Shown one piece after another: positions 22,755-33,173 of a stretch of 42,416 bases of DNA. The notes below the pieces were generated by a model that saw nothing but the letters and a program-made list of their open reading frames with translations, was not told where the DNA came from and ran no database searches. The DNA is from Cudoniella acicularis (lineage: Eukaryota > Ascomycota > Leotiomycetes > Helotiales > Helotiaceae), in NCBI GenBank assembly GCA_013054445.1, contig JAAMPI010000347.1, forward strand, positions 1-42,416, written 5' to 3'. A program made the position numbers and the translations under genes. Within the stretch, counting starts at the first letter, position 1. Every line of letters begins with the position of its first letter.

Positions 22755-22921
22755 TATGTTTTTCTATGCTTTTAGTTTCTTGTAGTCCTGTGAGATAATG
22801 TGGGTTTGAACCGGTGAAGTCATGCTGATATCTGGGGCTAGATGTGCAGTATCGAGAGACGTCGTCAGTGTTTTGATTCCCTCGATTTCGGAAACGAAGA
22901 CGGTTTTCCAACACGAAGAGT

Positions 22922-24961
22922 TCAGGAACCTGTGCTCGATTGCGACTCGCGGGTCCTGTTCAATACGGCTGCTTTCAGGAGAACAGGTGCTTTTGCAGGC
23001 GATTTTGGGGGCTTCCCAATGCCACGCTCAGAGCTCGCGTTCAAAGTCTTCATGTGCGCTTTGTGTTCGGCTTCTTGAGCCTTCTCCATGGCGTTCTTGG
23101 CATCTCGATACTCCTTCATCCTCTGCTTTCCCAGAGAGCCATGTCGGCGTCTGTCATCTGCATGCCGCAACAGTGGGAGCTGGATTATGCCGGAAAATGT
23201 ATCAAAGACTTTTTCGATTGGAACATTGTGGCAATGTGCCACTGCCGCGAAAGGAAAGTGGTATTGACAGGTCTCAGCAATATCAACAATCCTGCAAGTC
23301 CAAGGTAATGAGAATGTGAATTAAAGAAGAGAATGCATGCTCACAAGGATTGAACATACAGGTTTGGAGAATATTGGTTACGCGCTCTCTTTCGCGGACC
23401 CGCATCGATGTAACTCTCAATAGAGTGCTTACTTGGACGATCGCCACTTGGGCCTAATTGTGGCACTATGCGATGGTCACTTCCCCCTCGATTTCTTGCC
23501 ACTGTCTTTGAAGTTAAACTTGGAGGCGTGTCAGACGAGTGAGGAGTTTGCTCCGAAGCAAAGGCCCGATTGTTGACTGTCCTGCAGGTGAGTTCTGTAC
23601 GAGGACTTGGTATCCTAGAAACAAAACCTCCCTGTACAAATGGGACGGGCAAAGGCCATGCAGGAATTCCATACAATGAAGGCCGCCTCAAAAAGTCAGA
23701 GGATTGAGTTTGTGGCAAATTTAATGGAAACTCAGCTGGCGACTGATGCAGAACCAAGGGTGACCGAGGCTCTGAGCGAGATGGCGGCGGTACACATGCA
23801 TATTTCACACGAGGAATGCATGGAGCAATTCCAATAGCTGATAGATGTCGAGGCGGTGACAAGGGTACTACTGGCTTTGGGTGAAATTGAGACAAGTTAG
23901 ACATAACGTTTGAAGTCGAAGTTTGGCAAAGCCCGCAATTGGTTGGCTCTTGATTCCGGTTTGGAGGAAAATCCACGTGGCCATGCAGGACGTAATTCGA
24001 GCTCTGATACGGCAATGTCAAATTGCTACCAGGAGATTTTTCAAATGGCAACATTGGAGGTATTTGCCACGTGATATATGCATTAGAAGCTCCGGGAGAA
24101 ATAGCCCTTGGGACATGCGGCACAGCCGCTCCCGGTTCAACATCTGCGAGTGTATCACACGCATAAAAACTCCCCGTCGCTACTTCTGGGCCTGTAAGCC
24201 CGGGTGTAGCACGCGTCTTAGTGCTTCCTATATCGATGTACCCCCACGCCAGGTCTCGGAGAGGAGCTGGCATTGAACAAGGAGCCGTTTTTGGTGAGAC
24301 TTCCGAAAACCGATCACAATCGTCCAAATATGGATTTGTCCCAAGATTCTCTCCGTTTCGCTTTTGTCTTTTGGCTGAAATGCTTCCAAAATTGATAGGT
24401 CTCCAATCCTGAGACACTTTTTCAGGCTCAACTTGAGGTGAGGGATCGCCTTCGGAATACGACGTTGAAATCTGTCCGGGAAGTGATCGACCTGGATAGA
24501 CGAGGGACCTTGATTCTACGGATGGATCGACCCGTAGTGGCTGGTGTTGTGAAGCCTGAACGGGTGCATTTAATGGTGCTGGGAGCGACTCGCTTCGTGC
24601 TGGAATGGACATCTTCTCATTGCTGCTCAAATGACATAACTCAAGTTGCTGAACCATTCCTGTTGCGCCACGCCTTGCTCTTTGCTGCGGATCTGGTGGA
24701 GCTGAATCGGGAGTTGGATGCGCAAGTGGTGGGATCGAAGTCTTTGGCTTCTCTTGTGGCTTATTTTCAAGTGAATCAACTCTGTCTGAGACATTAGCAA
24801 AGCCTGTGTAAAAGAGACAGCTTCAGCCCATGTATTCACCTTTTTCTTCTCCTCTTCCGCCGTCGAGGAGCAGAAAAGATAAATTGAACATCGTCATCGT
24901 CTTTCGTCTCCGTTGATGAAATTTTTGGCGACTCGCTGGAATTACCGTTTTGAGATATCAT
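22922..24961 (-). CDS. large uncharacterised fungal protein with conserved C-terminal module
   Basis: Three exons, 24961-24840, 24781-23360 and 23291-22922. The introns are 58 nt (branch GCTAAT, acceptor GACAG) and 68 nt (donor GTATGT, acceptor TTGCAG); all phases fit, giving 637 aa from the ATG at 24961. Residues 20-40 carry an acidic patch followed by a strong basic nuclear-localisation-like stretch (APRRRKRRRK). About 450 residues of Ser/Pro-rich disorder follow. The C-terminus is compact: IVDIAETCQYHFPFAAVAH, VFDTFSGIIQLPLLR, then a basic coiled helix (RMKEYRDAKNAMEKAQEAEH). The frame stays open upstream of the ATG to an acceptor at 25015, and a matching upstream exon near 25076-25130 reads SSRSFVSFASHKPEIQN, so the true N-terminus is probably longer. 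Nuclear location is inferred; the function is unknown. Confidence 0.7.
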
Positions 24962-25634
24962 CGTCGCTCTCGCCGGTGTCTTGTCTCCTGTTGCTGTGCT
25001 TGAATAGCTTGGTTCTGTGCGGTATCAATTGACATGGGAATAGGAAGAATTCGAGTTTTTGAAGGCACTTAGTCCAAATTTACCATTCTGAATTTCTGGT
25101 TTATGAGAGGCAAAAGAGACAAATGAGCGAGAGCTGGGGGCTTTTCAGAGATATACTTCTAAAGAGAGAGGGAGGTGCAAGAAAAAAACCCAAAGATCAA
25201 AGAGCATCCTGCAAGATTCCTTGGGCACACAATAATCACATTTTCACGATGATGAGCTTCAAAAAGCTTAAAGCTGTGGCAAAAAGGATTGTGCAGCAGA
25301 ACTTCCCAGGTCTTGGTATGAATAACTGATGTCGTTGGGTCAGACAATAAGAGTCACAAAAGGGAGAGAGCGCAACCCACTAGACCCACAGCATGAAAGT
25401 GTGAGCTGACTAACCCTTGGGCTACATGTGATTGGCTGTAGTTAACCTGTGTAAAAGGCGGTGGCAGAACTTTGTTATCCCAGGCAGCCAATGCACAATT
25501 GATAGAGCTCTAGCTCCAAATTCACGACCTTCTACTATCCAGACCACTTTTACGAATACGCCTTCCAGCATTTGACTTTTGATCATTGCGTCCTTAAGAG
25601 AGTCTAAGGAGCCGTTTGCCCTTCAGCTCTCACC
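24962..25634. promoter_or_regulatory. divergent intergenic region, may include an extra 5' exon
   Basis: Lies between the minus-strand hypothetical gene and CSN6. The part at 25014-25130 probably contains coding or 5' leader sequence of the hypothetical gene: an acceptor CGCACAG at 25015, a 54-60-nt gap with donor GTAAAT, then an open exon. The rest, to 25634, should contain both promoters. I could not locate an initiating ATG for the longer form. Confidence 0.35.
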
Positions 25635-26937
25635 ATGGCAGTCGAAACCCCAGCAAACCCGTTGCTTTCCACGCAAAAATCCTCGGACAGCGGCCTCCAA
25701 GTTGCGCTGCATCCTCTTGTCTTGTTAACAATATCCGATTACATTACAAGACACACCTTGCGACAGCAAACAGGCCCTATAGTTGGCGCGTTACTTGGGC
25801 AACAAAATGGCAGAGAAATCACCATTGAGCATGCTTTCGACTGTTTGCTTGTTGAAGCTGAAGAGATCACTCTCAACCAAGCCTGGTTTGAAGATCGATT
25901 ACAGCAGAGTCAGTACAGAGATCTTATGTATTTGCATTTTGAATAGTGCTGATCCAGGTTTTTTATTCGCAGTGAAGGACGTACATAAAGTGCCAGCTCT
26001 TGACCTTGTTGGTTGGTACACCATTCTCCCGACCTCTGGTCCCCAGCCAGTCCACCTACCAATCCACCGACAAATATTACATACATACAATGAATCCGCA
26101 ATTCTTCTTGGCTTCCATCCAACATCAGTTCTCGAGCCTTCGGCAGGTGGCAAGCTCCCTCTAACCATCTACGAAAGCAACTATGAGGCAGAGGGAACTA
26201 CCGCCGAAACAGGTGAAGACAAGGAGATGAAAGATGGCGAACCACAGCTGGGCCTAAAGTTCAAGGAGTTACCGTACACTGTTGAGACCGGCGAGGCCGA
26301 GATGATCAGTGTGGATTTTGTTGCGCGAGGTGGAGGAAACGCAAGTGCAGTAGACGGAACCCTGAAGAAGGCAGCACCTGCGAGTGAGGACACCAAGGGA
26401 AAGGGCAAAACTCGAGCTGCAAAGAAGTCGGAAGATTTGGAGACGGATACTACACGCAGCGATGATCAACATATCCTATCTCGAGAGGACGAAGAGCTGA
26501 TTGCATCTCTTACGGCAAAAGCAAACGCGATCAAGATGCTGCAAGCCAGGATCAAGTTGATTGCAGTCTATTTAAGGAATCTACCACCATCATACATCTC
26601 AAATACTGTGCCGGAAGGTGTCGAAGCCGACGATAAGACTTATACCCCCGTCAATCACTCGATTCTTCGATCCATTCAAGCGCTCCTTACCCGGTTAAGC
26701 CTACTCATCCCTGCAGACGCGGCGGCTTTTGAGCAGGAGCTTCTCTCCGAACAAAACGATGTTAACTTGGTTTCGCTGCTGAGCACAATCACCAATAGTA
26801 TCAAGGACGTTAGAGAGACGGGTAGAAAGTCGGCTGTTGTGGATTCCGGGAAGGCGTCAAAAATGAGGGGCCCGACGTGGGATGGTCCGGGTGATGGGGT
26901 CATGGGCGTGGGGGACCTTATAGGGATGAGAGGCTAA
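25635..26937 (+). CDS. CSN6: COP9 signalosome subunit 6 (MPN- subunit)
   Basis: Scaffold subunit of the COP9 signalosome, which removes Nedd8 from cullins in the nucleus; in filamentous fungi the complex affects development and secondary metabolism. Exons 25635-25908 and 25973-26937; the 64-nt intron has donor GTCAGT, branch GCTGAT and acceptor TCGCAG, giving 412 aa. The ATG at 25635 has a perfect CACCATGG context. The MPN domain starts at residue 22 ([19 protein letters not shown]) with [24 protein letters not shown]. Where an active MPN+ protein has the JAMM His-x-His, this has [13 protein letters not shown] (residues 105-117), so it is catalytically dead as expected for CSN6. The C-terminal helical half (about 300-390) is the bundle-forming region, and a Lys/Asp-rich linker of about 70 residues precedes it. 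It converges on the dehydrogenase gene. Confidence 0.93.
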
Positions 26938-27226
26938 GTATGAGCCGTTACACAGTCACTGGGAACTGCATTCGCTCGGCGTCAGGGGTTGTCGTCATCC
27001 GTGAGACATGGCGTTTGGTGGGGTTTATGCGCATAGCGAGACGAGGCTACACGTAGTACAACAAATGAATCAATGATACTGAATCGCATCCTAAAACATA
27101 ACATAAACATTTGTACTTGTCGCTGTTGGCCCGCTAGTCTACTGAATTGCAAAAAGCCGCCCTCCCAAGGATTAACCCAGCCCTTCCCGCCCAGATCTCG
27201 CTACCAGCAAATTTTCTATCCCAAGT

Positions 27227-28637
27227 CTATGCCTCAATAACAACCTTTAAAACCAATTTCCCGTTATCGTCAACAGTTCGTCCAGCCAAATCAAAAGCCT
27301 CCTTTGCATTACCCAATCCCTTGAACTTATGGGTGACCATATCATCTAGGCTAGGTATCTTCATGGCACCTTTTCCACCAAGAATTCTTATGCCAGTTTG
27401 GTAGGTATTCGCATACCGAAAAATACCCAAGATATCCACCTCTCTTAAATGGGCTGCGGAAAGGGGTACAGTCTGAATTGGGGTCCCCATGCCAACCATT
27501 ATGACTTTGCCCCCCGGTTTTGTCGCGTACAGAGAGGTTTGCATGCAAGCTTCTTTCCCGGTACATTCGAAAGTAACGTCTACGCCATCATCTTCATCTT
27601 CCTCCAACTCGACCATATCTGGCCTCGCGACGGCCAAAACATCAGCCGCCAGAGCTTTTGCACCATCAAGACGGTCGTTAACACTGCTGTAGCTGGATAT
27701 TGGAGTCATGATCCCGTCGCTGGCTGGCGTTGAAGTGCCATCGGTGAAGATGGAGGAAGACGAAGAGCTGGAATGGAGAGGTTTGGGGACAACGTAGCCG
27801 TGTGTCGCAAAGCCCTTGGATATTGCGTACTCAACGCGGCCTTGGTCGACGTCCATGATAGTGACAAAAGTACAGCCGGATTGCCGTGCCATTGCGGCCA
27901 CGAGAAGGCCAACGGTGCCGGCACCGATGACAAGGGCGGTAGATCCCGGGGCTGGCAAGGCCCTATTTAAGGAGTGGATTGCTACTGATAGTGGTTCTAA
28001 AAGTGCTGCGGCATCGAAGGAAATGTGGTCTGGGATTCTGCAGCCACAGTCAATACAAAGTCTGGTTTTGTGCTACTAGACGACTTACTTATGGCACCAG
28101 ATAGCGGGATGATTTATCCTTTCTTGCAGAGTTCCCTGGAAATGGGGCACGCTCTTTGCACTGCTCCTGAACCTCATCTTCTTGCAAAGATTGTACCGGC
28201 CTTTTCTGCAAATGGTACATTGACCACAGGGAATTCCTACCTCGAGAGCCACTCGGTCCCCGATTTTGAATCCATTGACTAGAGGCCCAATGCCCACAAC
28301 CACTCCAGAGGATTCATGGCCGAGCGAAAGGGGAGCGCAGGCACAGAGGTCGCCGTTGGCGAACTTCTTGTAGTAGCTCACATCACTGCCACATATGCCG
28401 GTTGACTTGATCTGAATCTGGAGCTCCCCTGCAGGCGGTTCCTCTATGGTTCTAGTCTCCTAGTGATTGGTCAGCCGCTGTACCGGAGCATGCATGAGGG
28501 AGAGTTTCTCTTACTAAGCGCAGGTCGAGTTTCCCATGCAGGACGGAAGCGTTGACCACGGATTTCGAAGAGTAGCCGTGGACATGATGGGCTGATAAGT
28601 GTAGCGGGAACGTCTCCGCGTCGGCAGAGGGAGCCAT
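27227..28637 (-). CDS. zinc-dependent polyol/sorbitol-type dehydrogenase
   Basis: Medium-chain dehydrogenase of the sorbitol/xylitol/L-arabinitol dehydrogenase group, expected to oxidise a polyol to a ketose with NAD(P)+. Exons 28637-28515, 28459-28089 and 28037-27227; introns of 55 and 51 nt keep frame, giving 434 aa. Catalytic zinc ligands are Cys64 (GICGSD) and His89-Glu90 (LGHESSG). The structural zinc site is Cys119, 122, 125 and 133. The Rossmann motif GAGTVG is at 203-208 with an acidic residue pair near 227-229 (DVD), consistent with NAD preference. Odd feature: about 60 residues (roughly 247-310) containing seven consecutive Ser, a Thr/Ser stretch and an acidic EEDEDDG patch are inserted in the cofactor domain, making it some 70 residues longer than typical relatives. 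The exact substrate cannot be told from sequence. Confidence 0.88.
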
Positions 28638-30917
28638 TTTTATAGCGTAGAAAAAGCAAAGGTTTTAGTCAATGGAGTCAAAAGAAAGTTTGTGGGGGAA
28701 GAGCACGACTTGAAGGACCTCCACGAAGAAGGAAAGTACGTGGGGGTTATAAGGGAAAGCTGGGTCTGGGTCAGAGTGGCCTCTACCGGTATTTCGCGCC
28801 TTTGCGGTGATAGCGTGCGAGTGCCAGTGCCATTGACTCGTGGCGATTTACCAGTCATGGCTCTTGGAGCTATCTCTAATCTCTGCTGGGCTTGCTAGGC
28901 TTGTGCGAAGAGGAAAGGTTGATAATCTCGGGATGTCTTGCAGGCATTGAGCATTGAAAGTCCCCATTCACGATACAAAAACATCCCGGCGGGTGCAGAA
29001 GACTGCAGAAGGGCAGAAGGGCAGTAGGGCAGTAGGGTACAGAGTGCAGAGCGCAGAGTGCAGAGCGGACAGTGGCAGACGGACGTGCCAGGCGTGCCAG
29101 CCAGGAGGTACTTTTAGTGGACCTATGCCGCGTGCAGGACTCGCAGCAGTCTCCAGTCAGCGTCTGCCCGGCCGGGTATGGGTCCCGTCTGGGTACATTT
29201 GCACAAGACTAGGCAATAATGGGCCGACGAGGGGGGACAGAGGTTGGAAACTAGCAGAGCGTTCGTCAGGAGTGGACATGGACATGCAGTTGAGTTCCAA
29301 GGTGCAAAAGTGGTTCGTTGAAGCCTCGGAAAGTACGGTACAGGGGGGAGGAGCTCAGGAGGGGCCAAGGCCAGAACAGGCCAAGAGCCAGAACGCAAGG
29401 ACATTCGGAGAGGCACTCGGTTACCCCTGAAAGAACCACAAGCCACGCGAGACCCTCGCACGTCAGACCTCAGACGTTGTTCTATCGGCCCTATGGCTCG
29501 CACCCTCAGCGCCCGCCACGGACGAGCACTGCATCAGGCGTGCTGATATAAGAGGTCAAAATCTGCTCTTATCGACGATCGATCCAAGTTGCGCTGACCT
29601 AACTCCCCTTCTCCCTTTGCGACGCTCCATCCAGCCGTTGTGGACTCTGGGAGTCTGGGACAGCTGTTTGAGCAATCTACAAGTTCATGTACATGTACTC
29701 GCCAACCGTCGTCCTTCCACGGTACCCCAGACTCGACTTGTGCCAGGACGTCTAATTTATACTCTCGCTATTTTGCCGCTCCCCACGCCTGCCAGATCTG
29801 GGGTTTGTCTTGGCCTTGACTTGACGACGGAGCGAGCATCTCCCGCAGGTTTGCCAGTAGCCAGCAGCCAGCAGCCAGCTTGCCATCTCGCCGTGAAGGT
29901 CCTGTATGCTGTGCTCCTGCGCTCAGTCGCTGGTGCTGGCGCTGGCATTTGCATTTGCAGTCCGTGTCGCCCCAAGACTATCGTACGCCGGCTGCTGCCC
30001 TGCGGCTGCATCGTCTTTCCTGGGAGCATCCGGAAGGGAACGAGGGTTGCGAAACCGGCCAGACGATGCGGTGCTTCTCGTGCCACAGCGATAAAGCTGC
30101 AGGGTCTATTCAATATTGTTGTGGTGCGCTTGGAATTCGTCATGATGGAAGCCGAGGAGCACACTACTTGCAGTCTTTGCACATCCGAGATAGGGGAGAC
30201 TCAGAGACGTTGGCTGCAGCGACATCCAGAGAGGAATAGCTACGCATGCGGTGCAGACTGTGCAGTATCCAGGAACCCGCTTTTGGTGTCGTGGCAGTAA
30301 GAGTGGCCCCACCAAATGTCCGGAGTTGGTGAAGGGCCCAAGAAACTTAGTAATGTACCTAGGTCCTGGGAAAGAAAATCGGATTTTTTTGACATCTGAA
30401 GTTCTGAAAGTGCAATAAGGAGAAGCGACCTGGGCCCAGCACGCAACGGAGCCTAAATGCCCGCGGCTCTAAAAATGTGGAGGGATGCTTCAATCATGGT
30501 TGTGCCCAGCAGCAACAGGGTTGGTCACGCTCCACGAATAGGAAGGCTGGGTTGGCAACAAAGATGCACTTAGGGTTACCGGGCATGCTCTCCAAATCCG
30601 ACTGGTAGTGGCACAACAGCAGACTCTTCGACTTGTCAGAATTCGCAGATCATAGTGGTGCTGAATAACGGCATATCAGATACCTGGATCCTCTGACGTG
30701 GCGGTGTAGCCATTTGTTGCACAGGCAATATTGATACTGCACTGCAAGTTGATATCATTTGCGGCGTTGTAATAGTATACTATACACAGACCTACATACT
30801 GAAAGGGGACTATGAATGGCACTGCCGTGTGTGTGGGAGTACAGCCTACGGCACTGACGGGGGAAGCTCCTTCGTAAAAGAACACAACCATCCCACATGG
30901 TCGGGTTATTTCCATGG
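28638..30917. other. gene-free intergenic region with simple repeats
   Basis: About 2.3 kb between the dehydrogenase start and the VPS17 3' end. The longest frame (29617-30300 plus) has no recognisable domain, no ATG in good context and a composition like its surroundings, so I do not call it. Short repeats occur at 28994-29080 and 29850-29881. The dehydrogenase promoter should lie at the left edge. Confidence 0.45.
28994..29080. repeat. purine-rich GCAGA/GGGCAGTA low-complexity repeat
   Basis: An irregular series of gcagaag, ggcagtag and gcagagtgcagagc words, all G/A-rich on the plus strand. Similar short repetition (gccagcagccagcag) occurs at 29850-29881. No gene is affected. Confidence 0.6.
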
Positions 30918-32832
30918 CTAGAAGGTGGACGTTGCAAGCCGACTGGCAGCGTTACGTGCATCGACTCGATCCTCATCGTCCTCCTCCTTTACACCCTTAA
31001 GACCTCCAATACTCCCACCGCTCGGCGCTCTCGCTCGCCCGGTGCCCTGCTCATCTTCGCCATTGGCGTCTTCTGGAACGTTGGACATGAAACTGCCTGA
31101 AATGCTTCTGTTCAGCCCATCAGGGCGTCGAGGCACACGCTCCACGCATCCCCCTTAGGCCCTTGACTGGCCGCTAGGCTTGCACGTCGCGCCGCAGGGT
31201 GCGCCTCACGTCCAAGGCGACTCAAGCCCCCGGAAGAATCGATTGCCCGGATGTCGGGCCTGATGGTTTCCAGTGTTGCCAGCGTTCGCCTTTCGGCTTC
31301 GATTTCGCGAACCACATATTCCCGGATACTGAGTCTTAAATCCGTCGCCGTCCTGGCAAACCAACGTCTCTGTTCTTGTAGAAGGTTGGCCGTCACACGC
31401 TGCGTTTTACCTAGAAGATACAGCTCGTTGCTTCGTGCTTCGTCCAATGCAGAGATAGCCTCATCAACCTTCTCCCGCCGAACAGATGAGCTGGCTTTCA
31501 GCCTGTCTGCAGCACTCAACTTGCTCCTTGTCAGTTGTTGCGCTTGCAGCAGCTCGCGCAGAAGGATGTGGCGGTTGGTGAGTGTCTCCTTCACGATGAA
31601 AGCATCCTGGGAGTGGTACTGGAGCGGGTCACCAATCGTAGTCGCCTCGGCAGTGCCTTGGGCAGCATGATAATCCCCAGTTGTTTGTATGGTCTTGCCC
31701 AATTTCCGGTATGCGTTTGCCAGACCTTGATGGGGTTCTTGAATATTCATCGAGCCCAGCTTAACCCCGAAATCGGACTCGGCAAGTCCCAAACCTGTTT
31801 TTGTCAGAACATCGCCATCTTTGTCATGCCACAACAGTACAACTCACCTCTTCTTGCCTTGACCAGTTTGTCAACCTTGTGCCCTGCATCCATTGTACCA
31901 AGGTAAAATAATTTGACAATGGGTCGAGCATCTTGCAGTTCCGGAGTATCGTCCGGAGGAGGCGCGAATTGCTTGATCACCCTTCGGCGAACACCGGTCG
32001 CAGGTTGCTTCCTCTTCAACATCGGACTATAACCAAAATCACTCTCGACGAATAGCACCATTTCATCATCCCTCATCAAAACTTCATTTGAACAAACGTA
32101 GTTGAGCCATCTCTGTAGCGACGCTTTCACGCGAGCTTCATCCTCGTCCGTTCCAGCACCAGCTGATGTCAACGCAGGTGGTACCGCTGGAACCATGGCT
32201 TCTGGATTGGATGATATCAGATGATCTGCCAGCTTCATAAACTCGGAGTGTGTTCTTCGGACATCGCGGAATTGGGTGGTACGAAATTTGGGAAGGTTGG
32301 TCTGAAAAGTTAGACTGTATCCGAAAGGCTACAAGATGATAAGTTGAGTGCTTACATGCACATCGAATCTTAATATAGGATCTTTCCTTCCGGTCCTTTC
32401 AAGACCAGTAATTTTCGCTTGTAGCTTGTACTGTGGACCTGTCGCATGTTGCGCTTGTCGCGCACCTGGATGATAACGTTGCGGTTCAGGCCTATGTTGA
32501 TGCACTGGCGCCTGCTGTCCTGGGATACTCTGTTGATCAGACTGACTTCGGATAGATTCAGCAGTATCTGGTCTATGGTCATTTTCAGTAACAGACCCTG
32601 TTCCAACACTGCTCTCTGGCCTGTTGTAGCTGTCTCCTCCCATTGAATCATCATGTGAATAGCTTCCGTTGGCAGGTAGGTTTGTGCTGTCTGGTGTTGG
32701 CGATGGAGGAGCTTCACCAGATGTTCCGTAGGAACTGGCCCTGACACGCCGTGGAGAGGTGGCGGGCGAGGAACCCCAAGGAGAAGCTCCTGCTGGGTTA
32801 TCAGCATCGTGTATTGTGGTAGAATAATCCAT
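30918..32832 (-). CDS. VPS17: sorting nexin Vps17 (retromer), frame broken near the C-terminus
   Basis: PX-BAR sorting nexin that pairs with Vps5 to tubulate endosomal membrane for retrograde transport to the Golgi. Exons 32832-32356, 32301-31848 and 31794 onward; introns of 54 nt (branch CTAAC) and 53 nt are in frame. Residues 1-125 are disordered. The PX domain (about 130-260) begins YKLQAKITGLERTGRKDPILRF and contains TQFRDVRRTHSEF and LQRWLNYV. The BAR-like helices follow QEPHQGLANAYRKLGK. Translating straight on gives a stop at 31112 (537 aa), ending DAWSVCLDALMG. The next frame, open to 30918, reads PRRPDGLNRSISGSF and ends VDARNAASRLATSTF, which looks like the normal tail. The join is either a one-base frameshift near 31136-31146 or an unrecognised intron (see findings). 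Confidence 0.87.
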
Positions 32833-33173
32833 CGCTGTGTCGTGGGAGGTGCCCGTCCGATTGTTGTGATATTTCGTGTTGCGATTACGAACGTGCTCGC
32901 AAGATGAGGACCGCCTCTATGACGTCGGCAACGGTAATTCCAGCCCGATCAGAATGGCAGAATAGCAAATTGTGTATGGAGGCTGCTAGGGGTCGGTGGA
33001 GAGACACTCGTGGACACTCAACAAATGCTCAATTGATGGTGGATTGTGCCATCGTCAACATCTTCCATTGTTTGGTCCATGGTCCTGCTAGCTTAGGCAG
33101 CCGCACGAGCCGCAAGCGCCGGGATTTAGCCGCGTACGCCAGGGGGAGCTCAAAACTTCACTAGGACAAACCA
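32833..33173. promoter_or_regulatory. VPS17/MEF2 divergent promoter
   Basis: Only 341 nt separate the start codons of these oppositely oriented genes, so it must serve as a shared or overlapping promoter. I could not identify defined elements with confidence. No gene lies within it. Confidence 0.5.

Noticed and set aside
29617..30300. 227-codon plus-strand open frame upstream of the polyol dehydrogenase
   Set aside because: It has no domain or motif, low-complexity Ala/Gly/Cys stretches, no ATG in good context and a stop-poor GC-rich background. Other frames over the same DNA are equally open.
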